Shown: one piece after another, positions 9,526 through 17,902 of the stretch
Layout: each line of letters starts with the position of its first letter
Position numbering within the stretch: position 1 is the first letter of the stretch
DNA from: Mitsuaria sp. 7
Lineage (GTDB): Bacteria; Pseudomonadota; Gammaproteobacteria; Burkholderiales; Burkholderiaceae_C
Direction of reading: 5' to 3'
NCBI RefSeq assembly: GCF_001653795.1
Contig: NZ_CP011514.1
Coordinates: forward strand, 2,519,715 to 2,583,714
Length of the DNA: 64,000 nucleotides
Made by a program: the position numbers and the translations under genes
Notes under the pieces: generated by a model
What the model was told of the DNA's origin: nothing
What the model saw: only the letters and a program-made list of their open reading frames with translations
Database searches by the model: none

Positions 9526-9655
9526 GGCCGCAGTACTTTTCATTATGAGACCCTCTTCCTAGACTTCGGCCTCCGCGGGTCTTTCCCCGCTTCGCGCTTC
9601 TGCCCTCTTCGTCCTCTTCGTCCTCCTCTTTCTCCTCTTCCCGTCCAAGGTCTCC

Positions 9656-10759
9656 ATGTCCAGCCTGTTCTCTCCGTTCGCCCTCAAGGACGTCGTCCTG
9701 CGCAACCGCATCGCCGTGCCGCCGATGTGCCAGTACAGCGCCACCGACGGCCTGGTCAACGACTGGCACCTGACGCACTACGCCGGCCTGGCGCGCGGCG
9801 GCGCGGGCCTGGTGATCGTCGAGGCCACCGGCGTCGCGCCGGAAGGCCGCATCACCCCGGCCTGCCTGGGCCTGTGGAACGACGACCAGGCCGCAGGCCT
9901 GGCGCGCGTCGCCGCCGCCATCGCCTCGTTCGGCGCGGTGCCCGGCATCCAGATCGGCCACGCCGGTCGCAAGGCCAGCGCCCACAAGCCGTGGGAAGGC
10001 GACGACCACATCGCCGCCGGCGATCCGCGCGGCTGGGCCACGCTGGCGCCGTCCGCCGTGGCCTTCGGCAAGGGCCTGCCGCAGGTGCCCAAGGCGATGG
10101 ACAAGGACGACATCGCCCGCGTGCAGGCCGACTTCGTCGCCGCCGCGGTGCGCGCCCGCGACGCCGGCTTCCGCTGGCTCGAACTCCACTTCGCCCACGG
10201 CTATCTGGCGCAGAGCTTCTTCTCCGTCCACGCCAACCAGCGCGACGACGAGTTCGGCGGCAGCGCCGAGAACCGCGGCCGCTTCCTCCTCGAGACGCTG
10301 CGCGCCGTGCGCAAGGTCTGGCCCGAGCACCTGCCCCTGACCGCCCGTTTCGGCGTGATCGAGTACGACGGCCGCGACGAGCAGACGCTCGCCGAAGCCA
10401 TCGGCCTGACCCGCGCGATGAAGGCCGAGGGCCTCGACCTGCTGAGCGTCAGCGTCGGCTTCACGACGCCCGACGCGCAGGTCCCCTGGGGTCCTGCCTT
10501 CCTCGGCCCGATCGCGCAACGCGTGCGCAAGGAAACCGGTCTGCCGGTCGCTTCCGCCTGGGGCTTCCACACGCCGCAGCTGGCCGAGCAGGCCGTGGCC
10601 GAGGGCCAGCTGGATGTGGTGATGATCGGCCGCGCGCTGCTGGCCAATCCGCACTGGCCGCACCAGGCCGCGCAGGAACTGAAGAAGGACAAGCCGACCT
10701 GGGTGCTGCCCGCGCCCTACGCGCACTGGCTGGAGCGCTATCAGCCGCAACGCGGTTGA
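9656..10759 (+). CDS. NADH:flavin oxidoreductase, old yellow enzyme class III (XenA/YqjM/NamA-like)
   Basis: 367 residues forming an FMN-binding TIM barrel. PPMCQYSA places a cysteine at residue 25, the redox-tuning Cys of the XenA/YqjM class. IGHAGRKAS and ELHFAHGYLAQSFFS supply flavin and substrate contacts, and MIGRALLANPHWP is the usual C-terminal phosphate-binding end. It should reduce activated C=C bonds or nitro compounds with NAD(P)H. The leader 9545-9655 is strongly pyrimidine-rich on the coding strand, with CTCTTCGTC repeats. Probably regulated by the divergent LysR gene. Confidence 0.93.
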   Translation: MSSLFSPFALKDVVLRNRIAVPPMCQYSATDGLVNDWHLTHYAGLARGGAGLVIVEATGVAPEGRITPACLGLWNDDQAAGLARVAAAIASFGAVPGIQIGHAGRKASAHKPWEGDDHIAAGDPRGWATLAPSAVAFGKGLPQVPKAMDKDDIARVQADFVAAAVRARDAGFRWLELHFAHGYLAQSFFSVHANQRDDEFGGSAENRGRFLLETLRAVRKVWPEHLPLTARFGVIEYDGRDEQTLAEAIGLTRAMKAEGLDLLSVSVGFTTPDAQVPWGPAFLGPIAQRVRKETGLPVASAWGFHTPQLAEQAVAEGQLDVVMIGRALLANPHWPHQAAQELKKDKPTWVLPAPYAHWLERYQPQRG

Positions 10760-10791
10760 ATCAGCGGCTGCCCTGACGATTCGTGCACGGA

Positions 10792-10873
10792 GCCGGGCAT
10801 GCCGGTACCCCCGGGAGCGAATTCCGAGCGGCGAGGAGGAGATTGAGCGGACGGGGGTACCGGCATGCCCGGC
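10792..10873. repeat. Perfect 22-bp inverted repeat with 38-base spacer
   Basis: The arm 10792-10813 is exactly complementary to 10852-10873; each contains GGCATGCCGGTACC or its complement. It sits between the convergent oxidoreductase and deacetylase genes. It could be a bidirectional terminator or a REP/BIME-like dispersed element. There is no T-run, and the 38-base spacer is long for an intrinsic terminator. Confidence 0.8.
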
Positions 10874-10900
10874 GGGCGCTCGGTGCCTGCAGGGCCAGCT

Positions 10901-12412
10901 TCACAGCGGATACGAATAGCCCTGCTGGATCGCGCGCTCGTAGGTGCAGACCTCGATCGCGTCCCGGCGGCTGTCGAGGTAGTCCAGCAGCGCGGTGAAC
11001 TTCGCGAACTGCCCCGCGTTGCCCGACGGGATCACGTGGAAGACGAAGATGGCCAGCCCGCGGCTGGCCGCCGCGTAGCTCGCGAAGTTGACGAGGTCGG
11101 CGGCGGTATTGACGTTGAGGTCGATGCCCAGCGCCGTCACGTAGTTCGGGTCGGCGATGGGGAAGGTCTCCGGCAGCACGGCCTTGGCCGTGATGGAGCC
11201 GCTCGCGCCGACGTTGAAGCCGCGCATCCCCATCGGGAAGTTGGTCCGGCGCGCCGCCTTCCAGTCCAGCGCGTTGGGCGAGTTGTTGGAGAAGTAGGAC
11301 CCCATCCCTCCCCCGTTGAGTCCCAGCGCCACCCACAGCGCGCGTTGCGAGGCCATCTCCGACATCGCCTGGCTGCCGCCGAACGGCGGGTTCTCCGTCG
11401 ACCAGGCCTGCGACGCGACCTGCCAGCCGTGCAGCCGGCAGAGCTTCTGCATCTGCGCGACGCTCATCTGGAACTGGTCCGGACCGGCACGCAGCATCGC
11501 CGCGACCGCGCCCGGGAACAGCGTGCCCGGGAAGCCGCGGCGCGCCAGTTCGAACGAGGCGTCGGTCCAGGTGTCCGCGCGGCAGTCATCGAAGGCGATC
11601 ACCGCCGCCGCGCGGTCCAGTTGCTTGGGGCAGATGAACAGGCCGCCGAGCGCGATCTGCGTGCCGACGGTGACACCGCCCAGCCGCGCGCCCGCATGCG
11701 TGATCGCGGTGATGTCGCTCAACTGCGCGGCGCCCACGGCCACGAAGTCCTCGATGGCGAAGCCGAGCACCTGCCATTCGAGCGTGGCGTTCCAGTTCAC
11801 GCGCGTGCATTGCAGGTAGTTCCCGCCGCTCGCGTTGACCGTGGCGCCGGTGTAGAGGCGGATCCCCGCCGTGATGCTGCCCGGGCCCGACGCGCCGCCC
11901 GGCAGGACCTTGAAAGCGAGGTAGACGTTGCAACCCGTGAGGTTGAGCGCGGGCAGCGGCACCGTGCCCGGGATCGCCGTGACCGCACCACCTGACCCCA
12001 GCGTGATGAGCGGGCTCGTGCCCATGTTGGCCGGATAGGCGCTGGACGCCGTGTTGCCGATGTAGGGATCGGAGGTGTCGTTGCTCTTGGTCGCGCCGCC
12101 GGTCAACGCGGTGGCTGCAGCGGCGGCCGTGGTGAAGAGCCCGAGGTTGCGCTTCTTCGGCCAGAACGTCGGCGGCGGCGCCGACGGGCCGGAGATCAGC
12201 GGCATCTCGAAGGCACCGGCCACGACGTCGGGCGGCGTCAGCAGCGTGCCGGTCGACACGTCGGAGGCCAGCACGCCGGTCACCGGCGCGTTGGCATCCG
12301 GCACGCCGGCGGTCGGCGCGAGGAACGGCATCAGCGCGCGCTGCTGCACGCCGACGACCCGGCCGAAATCATCGACGACCCATTGCAGTTGGCGATGGGT
12401 ATCGTCGGCCAT
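10901..12412 (-). CDS. Polysaccharide deacetylase-like protein with degenerate metal site
   Basis: 503 residues. The second half resembles a NodB-type deacetylase: AAVIAFDDCRADTW keeps the Asp pair of motif 1, followed by FELARRGFPGTLF. At the place of motif 2, where H-x3-H residues bind zinc, the sequence reads VASQAWSTENPP and the histidines are absent. Activity is therefore doubtful. The first half is an Ala/Thr/Pro-rich region plus a beta-rich segment I do not recognise. No signal peptide is visible. It begins 3 bases after the stop of the GGDEF/EAL gene, so the two are co-transcribed. A role in surface or phage-like carbohydrate binding is possible but unproven. Confidence 0.65.
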   Translation of the reverse strand: MADDTHRQLQWVVDDFGRVVGVQQRALMPFLAPTAGVPDANAPVTGVLASDVSTGTLLTPPDVVAGAFEMPLISGPSAPPPTFWPKKRNLGLFTTAAAAATALTGGATKSNDTSDPYIGNTASSAYPANMGTSPLITLGSGGAVTAIPGTVPLPALNLTGCNVYLAFKVLPGGASGPGSITAGIRLYTGATVNASGGNYLQCTRVNWNATLEWQVLGFAIEDFVAVGAAQLSDITAITHAGARLGGVTVGTQIALGGLFICPKQLDRAAAVIAFDDCRADTWTDASFELARRGFPGTLFPGAVAAMLRAGPDQFQMSVAQMQKLCRLHGWQVASQAWSTENPPFGGSQAMSEMASQRALWVALGLNGGGMGSYFSNNSPNALDWKAARRTNFPMGMRGFNVGASGSITAKAVLPETFPIADPNYVTALGIDLNVNTAADLVNFASYAAASRGLAIFVFHVIPSGNAGQFAKFTALLDYLDSRRDAIEVCTYERAIQQGYSYPL

Positions 12413-12415
12413 GGT

Positions 12416-13879
12416 TCAGCGCCGCGCCACCGCGTCCAGCGGCACCGCCGCGGTCTCGACGAAGATCGACGGCCGGAAGCCCTCGGCATTCCCGCTCGTG
12501 GGCTTGCCCGAGTCCGAGGCCAGCATCTCGATCGCGAAGGCCGACATCGGCTTCGCGAACAGATAGCCCTGCAGCTCGTCGCAGCCCATCGCGACCAGCT
12601 GGTCGCGCTGTGCCGCCGTCTCCACGCCCTCGGCCACGACCTTCAGATGCAGCACGCGCGCCATCTCGATGACGGCGCGGGCGATCGCCTGCGCCTCCAC
12701 GCTGGTCGCCACGTCGGCGACGAAGCTGCTGTCGATCTTGAGCTCCTGCGCCGGCAGCTGGCGCAGCGCGGCCAGGCTCGAATAGCCCGTGCCGAAGTCG
12801 TCGATGGAGATGTGCACGCCCAGCGCGCCCAGCCGCTTGAACGCGCGCCCGGTGACGGTGGCATGTTCCATCGCGACGGACTCGGTGATCTCGCAGGTGA
12901 AGCGCTCGGGCCGCAGGCGGTGCTTCTTGAGGCCCTTCTCGAGCCGGACGATGAAATCGTCCGACCGCATCTGGTAGCCCGACACGTTGATCGCCACGCG
13001 CATGCGCAGCCCCATCTCGCGCCAGCGCGCGGCCTGGGCCAGCGCGGTGTCGGCCACCCAGTCGCCGATCGCGTCGATCACGCCGTAGCGCTCGGCGATC
13101 GGGATGAAGCGCGACGGGCTCACCATGCCCAGCGTCGGATGCCGCCAGCGCAGCAGCGCCTCCACGGCGGTGACCTGCATGGTCTTGGCATCCATCTTCG
13201 GCTGGTAGACCAGCTCGAGTTCCTTGTTCTTGATCGACTCGCGCAGCTCGCGCGCCAGTGTCAGCTCCTCGCGGAGCTCTTCCTCCTGCACCGCATCGAA
13301 GAACGCATGGCCGTTGCCGCCCAGGCGCTTCACCGAGCGCATCGCCGTCTGCGCGCGCCGGATCAGCCGGATCGAGCTGCCGTGCTCGGGCGACATCGCC
13401 ACGCCCACCGACAGTCCCACGCGCAAGGAGGTCGTTCCGATCACGACGGGTTCGGTCAGGCTGTCCAGCACCTGGCGCACCAGCGCGTCGGTCTGCGACG
13501 GCGGCATCTCGCTCCAGAGGGCGAACTCGTCACCCGCGAGCCGTCCGACGAGGGCCTTCTTGCCGCCGATCTGCCGCAGCCGCTCCGCGGTACGGACCAG
13601 CAGGTGGTCGCCGAATTCCTTGCCGTGTTCGTCGTTGACGAGGCGGAAGCCGTCCAGACCGATGTACAGCAGGCTGCCCTGCCCCTCGCGCCGCTGGAGT
13701 CCCTCCAGCATGGCGGCGAACTCATCCTCGAAGCGGCGCGCCAGCAGCAGCCCCGTGAGCCGGTCCCGCTGACGCCGGCGACCGACGCGGCCAAAGCGCC
13801 CCTGGGCCGCCATCAGCAGGGCCAGAGTCAGCGCGACGCCCAGCAGGACGCCCAGGAGAACCCACATCAGCGTCAACAA
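12416..13879 (-). CDS. Membrane-anchored GGDEF/EAL protein, likely c-di-GMP phosphodiesterase
   Basis: 487 residues: one N-terminal transmembrane helix (about 4-25), a GGDEF domain whose signature is AGDEF (115-119), and an EAL domain. The EAL part keeps the catalytic set: VEALLRW (240-242), INVSG, ITES, IDDFGTGYSSL, LKIDSSF, VAEGVET and LQGYLFAKPM. The changed first residue of GGDEF makes cyclase activity uncertain, so the simplest reading is a c-di-GMP-degrading enzyme with a regulatory GGDEF domain. Immediately downstream, on the same transcript, is the deacetylase-like gene. Confidence 0.92.
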   Translation of the reverse strand: MLTLMWVLLGVLLGVALTLALLMAAQGRFGRVGRRRQRDRLTGLLLARRFEDEFAAMLEGLQRREGQGSLLYIGLDGFRLVNDEHGKEFGDHLLVRTAERLRQIGGKKALVGRLAGDEFALWSEMPPSQTDALVRQVLDSLTEPVVIGTTSLRVGLSVGVAMSPEHGSSIRLIRRAQTAMRSVKRLGGNGHAFFDAVQEEELREELTLARELRESIKNKELELVYQPKMDAKTMQVTAVEALLRWRHPTLGMVSPSRFIPIAERYGVIDAIGDWVADTALAQAARWREMGLRMRVAINVSGYQMRSDDFIVRLEKGLKKHRLRPERFTCEITESVAMEHATVTGRAFKRLGALGVHISIDDFGTGYSSLAALRQLPAQELKIDSSFVADVATSVEAQAIARAVIEMARVLHLKVVAEGVETAAQRDQLVAMGCDELQGYLFAKPMSAFAIEMLASDSGKPTSGNAEGFRPSIFVETAAVPLDAVARR

Positions 13880-14243
13880 CGGCTCCGGAAGCGGCAGAGG
13901 AGGAAGTTCGCATGCTAGGCGCTGAAAGCGCTCTCGTGCGCTGTCAGCACCGGAATGCGGGGGCAGGTCTGACCTGCTGTTACTTGAGGGTGTGAAGAAC
14001 TCGCCTTTCCCGGGGCGTTCAGCGGCGTAACGGCCCGCGCGACGCGGCGTGCGCGCGACACCCCACCCTTAGGGGCGATAGGCAAGCGCCGATAGGTGGA
14101 AACCCCATGCGCACAGTCATGTCAGCACGATGTCAGGCAGAGACAATGCGCGCTGTTTTTTTGTTTCAAAACAGCGCCTTTTTCTGGTCACGAGCCGGGA
14201 GCCGGGCGCGACAACGGACGAACCCGGAAAGATCGAGCACAGC
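13880..14243. other. Intergenic region between divergent EAL and OPT genes
   Basis: 364 bases without a convincing gene. It must hold promoters for both divergent genes. The only clear structure is the terminator-like hairpin at 14150-14184. An in-frame ATG at 14130 would extend the OPT protein by 38 residues of atypical composition across that hairpin and was not chosen. Confidence 0.6.
14150..14184 (+). terminator. Terminator-like hairpin in the leader of the OPT transporter gene
   Basis: GCGCTGTTTT (14150-14159) pairs exactly with AAAACAGCGC (14168-14177) and is followed by CTTTTTCT. No plus-strand gene ends nearby, because the upstream gene is divergent. The element therefore lies in the leader of the transporter gene, 67 bases before its ATG, and could act as an attenuator. 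Confidence 0.6.
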
Positions 14244-16229
14244 ATGGCGCTACAGCATTTGACCGACGAGCAGGTGCAGACCTGGTCGCGCGCGCAGAAG
14301 GACGAGTGGTGGTTCAAGAACGTCTTTCGCGGCGACATGGCGCAGCTCTCGCTGCGTTCCGGCTTCACCGGCTTCATGCTGGGCGGCATCCTGGCGGCGA
14401 CCTCGCTGTACATCGGCGGCAAGACCGGCATCAGCGTCGGCGTGGGGCTGACCTCGGTGATCCTGGCCTTCGCGATGTTCCGCATCTTCGCGACGCTGGG
14501 CTGGGCCTCGGACTACACGATCCTGGAGAACAACTGCACCCAGTCGATCGCGACGGCCGCGGGCTACGTGGTGTCGCCGCTGTTCTCGTCGCTGGCGGCC
14601 TACATGCTGGTGGTGGACCGCATCGTGCCGTGGTGGCAGATGACCATCTGGATGGTCGTGATCGCGATCCTGGGCGTGCTGGTGGCCTTCCCGATGAAGC
14701 GGCGCTTCATCAACGAGGACCAGCTCCCCTTCCCTGAAGGCCGCGCCTGCGGCGTGGTGCTGGACTCGCTGTACACCGGCGAGGGCGGCGAAGGCATCTA
14801 CAAGGCCAAGCTGCTGGCCAAGGTGGCCGGCGGCGCCGCGCTGTACCAGGCCATCGTGAGCGACGGCTGGATGAAGCTGCTGCAGTTCAAGATCCTGCGC
14901 ATGGACCAGTGGGCCGGCATGACCGAGCCCTGGACCTTCCACGAGCGGCTGGACCAGTACTACTACGGCCTGGCGGCCAAGGCCGAGATCTGGATCCCCA
15001 AGATCCTGGGCACGGACATCCGCGCGCTGGGCCTGCGCCTGACGCTGGACGCGGCGATGCTGGGCGTCGGCGGCCTGATGGGCATCGCGGTGGCGACGAG
15101 CTGCCTGCTGGGCGCCTTCGTCAACTTCGTGGTGCTGGCGCCCATCATGATCCAGGCCGGCGACATCGTGCAGCGCGTGGGCCCGACGGGCGCGCTGATC
15201 CCGATCTCGCGCGTGGAGATCGTCAACCAGTGGTCGATGTGGTGGGGCGTGGCGATGATGGTCGCGGGCTCGCTGACGACGCTGCTGGCCAAGCCCGACC
15301 TGTTCCTGGCGGTCTTCAAGGTCTTCAAGAAGAAGCCCGCCGGCAAGAGTGACGGCAGCGACCTGCTCAACCACATCGAGGTGCCGCTGTGGATCTCGTA
15401 TGTCGGCGTGCCGATCTTCGGCGTGCTGGCGGCGTGGACCTCGCACGCCTTCTTCGGCGTGCCCTTCCTGATGGCGCTGATCTCGCTGCCGCTGATCTTC
15501 GTGCTGACGGTGATCTGCACGAACTCGATGGCGCTGACCTCGTGGACGCCCACGGGCGCTCTGTCCAAGATCACGCAGTTCACGATGGGCGCGATCGACC
15601 GGTCCAACCCGGCGTCCAACCTGGTGCCGGCGGGGATGACGGCGGAGATCGCCTCGAACGCGGCCAACCTGCTGAGCGACATCAAGCCCGGCTACATGCT
15701 GGGCGGCAAGCCGCGCCACCAGGCGATCGGCCACATCATCGGCGTGGTGGCGGGCGTGCTGTTCTGCGTGCCGCTGTTCTTCCTGCTGTTCGTGCCGAAG
15801 AACGCCGACGGCGTGCGCAGCACCTCGACCATCATCTCGGAGCAGTTCTCGATGCCCGCGGCGGTGCAATGGCGCGGCGTGGCGGAGATCATCGCCAACG
15901 GGCTGCACAGCCTGCCGGCGTCGGCGCTGATCACGATGGCGATCGCGGCGATCTGCGCGGTGGTGATCGAGGTCATCAAGATGGCGACCAAGGGCAAGTT
16001 CCCGCTGTCGTCGGTGGCGATCGGCCTGGGCGTGGTGCTGCCGCCGGAGTCGACCTTCGCGATGTGGGTGGGCGCCATGATGTTCTTCGTCATGGGCAAG
16101 ATCTACAAGACGCCGGGCACGAAGGGCTGGAAGCGCTGGGTGGACGGCTGCGAGCCGATCTGCGCGGGGCTGATCTCGGGCGCGGCGCTGATGGGCATCG
16201 GCAACGCGATCGTCAACGTGCTGATCTGA
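14244..16229 (+). CDS. OPT family oligopeptide/metal-complex transporter
   Basis: 661 residues with about 14-16 membrane segments. The first helix region SLRSGFTGFMLGGILAATSLYIGGKTGISVG and the later PFPEGRACG and GAIDRSNPASNLVPAGMTAEIASNAANLLSDIKPG segments are typical of bacterial OPT transporters. The family imports small peptides, peptide-like or chelated-metal substrates; the substrate here cannot be read from sequence. The start at 14244 (MALQHLTDEQ) has GGAAAGA upstream and gives a normal N-terminus. Expression may be controlled by the hairpin in its leader. Confidence 0.92.
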   Translation: MALQHLTDEQVQTWSRAQKDEWWFKNVFRGDMAQLSLRSGFTGFMLGGILAATSLYIGGKTGISVGVGLTSVILAFAMFRIFATLGWASDYTILENNCTQSIATAAGYVVSPLFSSLAAYMLVVDRIVPWWQMTIWMVVIAILGVLVAFPMKRRFINEDQLPFPEGRACGVVLDSLYTGEGGEGIYKAKLLAKVAGGAALYQAIVSDGWMKLLQFKILRMDQWAGMTEPWTFHERLDQYYYGLAAKAEIWIPKILGTDIRALGLRLTLDAAMLGVGGLMGIAVATSCLLGAFVNFVVLAPIMIQAGDIVQRVGPTGALIPISRVEIVNQWSMWWGVAMMVAGSLTTLLAKPDLFLAVFKVFKKKPAGKSDGSDLLNHIEVPLWISYVGVPIFGVLAAWTSHAFFGVPFLMALISLPLIFVLTVICTNSMALTSWTPTGALSKITQFTMGAIDRSNPASNLVPAGMTAEIASNAANLLSDIKPGYMLGGKPRHQAIGHIIGVVAGVLFCVPLFFLLFVPKNADGVRSTSTIISEQFSMPAAVQWRGVAEIIANGLHSLPASALITMAIAAICAVVIEVIKMATKGKFPLSSVAIGLGVVLPPESTFAMWVGAMMFFVMGKIYKTPGTKGWKRWVDGCEPICAGLISGAALMGIGNAIVNVLI

Positions 16230-16314
16230 ACTTGAGCTAATCGAGACTCGATCGAACAAGGATCGAGTTCGAACCATTCCACGGGAGCCGGCAACGGCGG
16301 ATCGCGTGGCACAA

Positions 16315-16357
16315 TTCGGGCCCTTCGGAGGCGTGGGAACGCTTCCAAGGGCCCGAA
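16315..16357 (+). terminator. Long hairpin between OPT gene and tRNA-Arg
   Basis: TTCGGGCCCTT (16315-16325) pairs exactly with AAGGGCCCGAA (16347-16357); the inner part GGAGGCG/CGCTTCC continues the stem with one G-T pair. A smaller inverted repeat, ACTCGATC/GATCGAGT, lies at 16246-16268. It probably ends the OPT transcript, although no run of T follows. Confidence 0.5.
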
Positions 16358-16395
16358 GTCATTTCTGCACTCCGGGCGTGATTACTGATTTCAGT

Positions 16396-16472
16396 CTGCC
16401 CGTAGCTCAACTGGATAGAGCAGCTGCCTTCTAAGCAGCAGGTCGGGGGTTCGAGTCCCTCCGGGCAGGCCA
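16396..16472 (+). tRNA. tRNA-Arg (anticodon TCT)
   Basis: A full cloverleaf can be drawn: acceptor CTGCCCG/CGGGCAG, D stem GCTC/GAGC, anticodon stem GCTGC/GCAGC with loop CTTCTAA, and T stem GGGGG/CCCTC around TTCGAGT. The anticodon is TCT at 16430-16432, reading AGA. The CCA end is encoded at 16470-16472. The next gene starts about 10 bases downstream. Confidence 0.97.
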
Positions 16473-16482
16473 ACGTTGCAAG

Positions 16483-17058
16483 ATGGGAGAGCCCCTTTTG
16501 GCACCGATCCGATGCATCGCGCTCGCAGCTCTGCTGAGCGTCACCCTCGCCGCTCACGCCGAACCTGGGATCCAGGTCGGCTTCTCACCCGAAGGCTCCG
16601 CACGGCAGCTCGTGCTCGAGACCCTAGGCGGCGCGAAAGAGCGCATCCAGATCCTGGCCTATGCCTTCCAGGCGCCGGACATCATGCAGGCGCTCGTCGA
16701 CGCGAAGAAGCGCGGCGTACAGGTGCAGGTGGTCGTGGACAAGAAGCGCAACCAGAACAAGCCCAGCAAGAAGGCGATGGACTTCGTGACGAGCAATGGC
16801 GTGGAGCTGCGCACCAACGACCATTTCCACATCCACCACGACAAGACGATCATCGTGGACGGCCACACGGTGGAAACGGGCTCGTTCAACTTCGCGCCCT
16901 CGGCGGAGACGCTCAACTCGGAGAACGTCGTCGTGATCCGCAACGCACCCGAAGTCGTCCGGCAATACCTGACCCACTGGCAGTCGCGATGGGACCTCGG
17001 CCAGCCCTACGTCTCCAAGACCTTCCCCGAGAAGTCGACGCCGCCGCCCGCGCCTTGA
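16483..17058 (+). CDS. Secreted phospholipase D-family nuclease (Nuc/EndA-like)
   Basis: 191 residues: a signal peptide (CIALAALLSVTLAAHA), then a single PLD domain with the HKD motif HHDKTIIVDG followed by GSFNF. One HKD per chain is typical of the Nuc-type endonucleases that work as dimers in the periplasm. The ATG at 16483 has no ribosome site. An in-frame TTG at 16498 has GGGAG eight bases ahead and gives a neater signal peptide, so the true start may be 16498. The stop abuts the convergent SGNH gene. Confidence 0.88.
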   Translation: MGEPLLAPIRCIALAALLSVTLAAHAEPGIQVGFSPEGSARQLVLETLGGAKERIQILAYAFQAPDIMQALVDAKKRGVQVQVVVDKKRNQNKPSKKAMDFVTSNGVELRTNDHFHIHHDKTIIVDGHTVETGSFNFAPSAETLNSENVVVIRNAPEVVRQYLTHWQSRWDLGQPYVSKTFPEKSTPPPAP

Positions 17059-17859
17059 TCAGCGCGACGCTTCAAGCAGCCGGGTCAGGGTCGGCTGCAT
17101 GGCCTGCGCCCATTGGCGATAGCCCTTCTCGCTGAGATGCAGCTGATCCGGCATCACGTCCGGTGAGAGCGACCCGTCGGTATTCATCAGCGAAGCGCCG
17201 ACGTCGAGGAAGTGGACGTTGCGGCCATCCGCGAACGCGCTGATCCGCGCGTTGATCTTCGTATTGACCGCGCGCATCGCGTCGTCCGCCTTGGCACCAC
17301 GCGGGAAGATCGCCAGCAGCAGGATCTCCGTCGTGGGGAGGCGCAGGCGGATCTCGTCGATCACACGGCGCACGCCGGCCGCGGTGACGGCCGGATCGTC
17401 CTTGCGGTCGCCGGTGTTGTTGGTGCCGATCAGGAGCACGGCCACCTTGGGCGCGATGCCGTCGATCTCGCCTTGCTGCAGGCGCCACAGCACGTTCTCG
17501 GTCTTGTCGCCGCCGTAGCCCAGGTTGAGCGCGTCGTAGCGGACGAAGTGCTCGGCCCACACCGGCTGGCCGACGGCCTCCCAGCCCTGCGTGATCGAGT
17601 CGCCGATGAACACGAGCTGTGGAGACTTCCCCTCGGCCCGCATCGCGCGGATCTCCGCGAGCTTGGCCTCGTGGCGCGGTCGCCACCAGGGCAAGGACCA
17701 GGCTTGCGTCTGCGGCGCGGGGGTCTCCGCTTCAGACCGGCTTGCGGCCGAAGCAACGGGCGTTTCCGCGGCAGGCGCAGCGGACGCGGCCGACGCCGCG
17801 CCGATCGCGACCGCGATCAGCAGACCTCGGGACTCAAGGAAAGGCTTGGTGTGGCTCAT
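17059..17859 (-). CDS. Secreted SGNH/GDSL-family hydrolase
   Basis: 266 residues. A signal peptide (LLIAVAIGAASAASA) and an Ala/Pro-rich linker precede the catalytic domain. Block I is FIGDSITQGW with the nucleophilic Ser, block II is NLGYGGDKTENVLWRL, block III is GTNN, and the Asp-His pair is in PDQLHLSEKGY. This set resembles platelet-activating-factor acetylhydrolase-like esterases acting on acetylated sugars or lipids. The ATG at 17859 is preferred over longer in-frame starts because it begins the signal peptide. Substrate unknown. Confidence 0.9.
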   Translation of the reverse strand: MSHTKPFLESRGLLIAVAIGAASAASAAPAAETPVASAASRSEAETPAPQTQAWSLPWWRPRHEAKLAEIRAMRAEGKSPQLVFIGDSITQGWEAVGQPVWAEHFVRYDALNLGYGGDKTENVLWRLQQGEIDGIAPKVAVLLIGTNNTGDRKDDPAVTAAGVRRVIDEIRLRLPTTEILLLAIFPRGAKADDAMRAVNTKINARISAFADGRNVHFLDVGASLMNTDGSLSPDVMPDQLHLSEKGYRQWAQAMQPTLTRLLEASR

Positions 17860-17902
17860 GGGCGGCGAGCTTAGCGCGTCGCCGCAGGATCGATAAGGTC
17901 GA

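Noticed and set aside
14130-14243. Upstream ATG for the OPT gene
   Set aside because: Would translate through the terminator-like hairpin and add 38 residues not typical of the family.
14250-16277. 675-codon minus-strand frame opposite the OPT transporter
   Set aside because: Composition (Arg, His, Asp, Gln) is that of an antisense shadow in GC-rich DNA; the sense strand is an evident transporter.
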